DNA from: Epiperipatus broadwayi | Lineage: Eukaryota; Onychophora; Udeonychophora; Euonychophora; Peripatidae | DNA length: 64,000 bases | Assembly (NCBI GenBank): GCA_028023455.1 | Contig: JAQFVV010000152.1 | Location: forward strand, 1,612,001 to 1,676,000 | Reading direction: 5' to 3' | Notes under the pieces: generated by a model | Database searches by the model: none | Seen by the model: the letters and a program-made list of their open reading frames with translations, nothing else | Told to the model about the DNA's origin: nothing | Made by a program: the position numbers and the translations under genes | Part shown: positions 61,561 through 64,000 of the stretch, piece by piece | How the letters are laid out: each line of letters begins with the position of its first letter | Position numbering within the stretch: position 1 is the first letter of the stretch

Positions 61561-63170
61561 AAGATAACAGAAGAAACAATCTGAACAATAGTTTAAAAAC
61601 ATTCCATGCCAGCCCAACTCAATTGAAGGAATTCAGGTATGATAAAAAGCAATCTCCATAATTTACACAATAAAAGATCTATCCAAACATCTCAATAATC
61701 CTGAAGAGACCAGTAATACAGATAAAAATTAAGATATAAATTTAAAATAATAAGAAATAAAATGTGCATTCTCATTTCAATACCTCATGTTGTATTGTAA
61801 TATTGAAAATAATGACCAATTCTAGCCATACCAGTATTTCAAATATCTTTAATTCTATTGTTTAATTAAGAGAGAAATTATAGATTTAAGTTTTCCATGT
61901 TTTTAAAATATTAAACATTTATGTTTTTAAATGAAGATATGATAAATCTCAAACATTGGTTTTTAAATAATGTGAATATTATCATAATTTGTTAACAGTT
62001 GTGAAAGAGAGAAAAATGCATAAAATCAAATAAATACTTTTATTCTCTCCTGTTATTTTAATTATTTATTTACTTTTAATTTTTTGTTTTTGTTTTAAAA
62101 AAATACTAAGGTAAAAAATAAAGGTTTATTTTTAACTTTTAAAAGGTAATAAATAGATAAATAAATAAATTAAGTTTTAAAAAGTAAATAACATTTTAAC
62201 ATTTTTGTAAAATTTTGTTTAATTGATTAGAGTTGCTTTTTTTCTTTTTATCTCTCTCCAAACCAAAAGACAATGTTTACTAAATCAAGGATAATTAAAG
62301 AATTATTTAATTTTTGGTACAGAAAAAATAACTAAAGAGAATATATCTTATGACTGAAATTTATTTTTTTTATACTTGACTTGTTTTGCAATTTTAATTT
62401 TGAATGATCAAATAATCTTTTGTAAAAATTAACCTAATTGGCCAGTGTTTGTAATGCAGGAGACAAGATTGTAATTGGTTGAAGACAGGATTGTTCTAAA
62501 AAGTATGATAGGTGTGTGATAAATCAGTAGACCTCAGTGTCCTGTAATAAACAGGTATTCTTGATGAACTTGTTGAAAGGTTAGCAGTAGTCATTTTTGA
62601 CCAAGTTATTGAAAAAGATAGAAGTAAACATTTAGTTATGAAGAGCGCACTACTAGTTTAGAAAAATGTTTTTTGAAATAAGGATTTAAAGAATATTCTG
62701 TACTAAATCTTAAATAGGAATTATATATCATTAAATCATAACCATGTAATCTTCACTGGGAAAAATGTGAAAGAATATTCCTGAAATAACCTTTGTCTCC
62801 ATCAAAGCGAATAAAATTAATAAAAGAAAAAAATGAATAAAGCTTTGTGTGTTCACTTGAAAATAGTACATTGCAAAATGGATAAAATTTGACTGCTTAC
62901 ATTATCCTTTAATTAGGTGTTAATAAAAAGCCTATAAGAGCAAAGCCAACATGGAAGTAATGAAATGTACAACTGCCTAAGAAGGACCTCAAAAAATAAT
63001 TCCATGGCGAAAATGTACTTTAATGTTCACATTATCTTTACATTTATTGATGAGTTTTAAATTATGTGAGTAATAATTAATATATTTATTAGTATTTTTA
63101 ATTGAAATTTGTTTTTATATTATTTGCATCACAAAATTATAAAAAGGATTTTAGCTAATTTAAATTTTTT
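61561..63170. other. A+T-rich DNA, nothing recognised
   Basis: No supported feature; low-complexity AT throughout. A short less A+T-rich patch at 62430-62560 is unassigned. Confidence 0.4.
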
Positions 63171-63314
63171 ATCTTTATTAGGTAATTTGGTTGTCATCTG
63201 ATCCTTTGGGTCAGCCACTAGAGGCACTATTTCTAGCTAAATTTCTAGAAATATGCCGTTTCCACAGCCACACCCAAGCTTTTAAGCATTCTTTCTAAAA
63301 TAAATCCTAGAAAG

Positions 63315-63440
63315 ATTGTTAACTCGGAGTTAAGTCTACTTTCTATGCTAAAAGGTAGAGTGTTAACTTGGAGTTAAGTCTTCTTTCTACGATAAAATCT
63401 CGAAAGAGTGTTAACTCGGTTTAGCGGCTAATGGTGTGGC
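63315..63440 (+). repeat. Short tandem repeat, 44-48 bp period
   Basis: GTTAACTCGGAGTTAAGTCT at 63318, GTTAACTTGGAGTTAAGTCT at 63362 and GTTAACTCGG at 63410, with intervening tctactttctatgctaaaa-like sequence. Three partial units within a relatively G+C-rich, CG-containing patch (63190-63500). Confidence 0.75.
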
Positions 63441-63639
63441 TTTTTCTGATGCTAAAAGCAGAGGAAAATGCCGTAGTTGCTTGTGTCATGCACTATATCA
63501 TAATGCTGCATTATGTATTTGATGTAACAATATCGTATGAGAGTGTGTTAATGTGATCGTGTCAAAATTATTTAAATTTTCATCGGTGCCTTTTTTTAAG
63601 ACGAATTGATGTACTGTTACATTTTATCAATTTTAACAG

Positions 63640-64000
63640 TAGTGATTGTTCCTCATAAATTTGTATTCCTCCTAAATTTTTGATTAGGGTGGGGTAGCGT
63701 AAAATTTTAAAAATCACACTTTGAGTCACGTTTTAGCGAGAAATTTTCGGAGACAAAAAGTATGGCTAATTCCCACAGCAGAAAACTTGAAAAGATAGGA
63801 ATTTCCAGACACAGAAGCCGGTGCTGGCATATTTCTACAGCAGAAAAAAAAAAAAAAACTTTCTGCTGCTGAAAGAAAAGATTGGATTGTGCGGCAAATA
63901 TATGCAGATTTGAGGTCCAAAAACATCTACCGACAGAAATGTTCACTTCATAAAGGCAAGCTTGTTTGAGGGATTCTAAATGGCCTTCATCAAATGTCAA
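63640..64000 (+). other. Unassigned G+C-richer segment at window end
   Basis: From 63762 an ATG in a good context opens MANSHSRKLEKIGISRHRSR; a run of 15 A (63844-63858) then shifts the frame, after which ERKDWIVRQIYADLRSKN and IYRQKCSLHKGKLV read to a stop. cagcagaaa and tttctgctg flank the A-run as a small inverted repeat. Could be a host exon, a transposon gene or an old repeat. A minus-strand frame of 97 codons also spans it. Not recognised. Confidence 0.3.

Overview
This window is a piece of an A+T-rich animal nuclear genome (by eye roughly three quarters A+T), almost entirely non-genic and built from layered, mostly decayed transposable elements. The evidence for an animal is a fatty-acid-binding-protein (FABP) first exon with a splice donor at 54182-54251, a tRNA-derived SINE, RTE-type and other non-LTR retrotransposons, Ty3/gypsy-type LTR elements and Penelope-like (PLE) sequences with hammerhead-ribozyme-like motifs. 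An invertebrate metazoan is most likely; I cannot name the lineage from the sequence alone. No bacterial-style operons, rRNA genes or CRISPR arrays are present.

Layout. 1-610: tandem dimer (period 457 bp) of a repeat carrying a hammerhead-like motif. 798-916: perfect 30-bp-arm hairpin. 2901-3420: the same repeat as a head-to-head inverted pair, with a good hammerhead candidate on each strand. 3600-6200: old LINE relic. 6876-7224: tRNA-derived SINE with a ~255-bp (TAA)n tail. 8480-9420: 5' part of another LINE relic. 9780-14607: decayed LINE (family F1, copy A) with a 233-bp (TAA)n array inside its ORF2. 14640-15075: irregular ~68-bp tandem repeat. 16300-24938: minus-strand LTR element (LTRs A1 and A2, gag remnant) with a plus-strand, non-coding-bodied LTR element B (19459-22980) nested inside. 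25060-27790: LINE family F2, minus copy. 28990-31150: LINE relic. 31366-33391: probable solo LTR. 33715-35045: PLE remnant (GIY-YIG domain and hammerhead-like motif). 35079-35265: MITE. 36690-39615: RTE element. 41900-50750: stacked nest: gypsy pol, interrupted by LINE F1 copy B, itself interrupted by a 3280-bp solo LTR with a CTAC target-site duplication. 51470-53875: LINE F2 plus copy, nearly intact. 54182: FABP exon 1, followed by at least 9.7 kb without a recognised second exon. 59281-59442: PLE-derived foldback. 63.2-64.0 kb: less A+T-rich repetitive stretch.

How it fits together. The only host gene I can support is the FABP-like one, and only its first exon. Everything else records transposon activity. 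Three points stand out: hammerhead-like motifs in tandem and inverted arrangements linked to PLE debris; LTRs of two unrelated families that place a promoter, a short ATG-initiated coding exon and a consensus splice donor inside the LTR; and a microsatellite that grew from a short seed inside a LINE reading frame, where the second copy shows the ancestral state.
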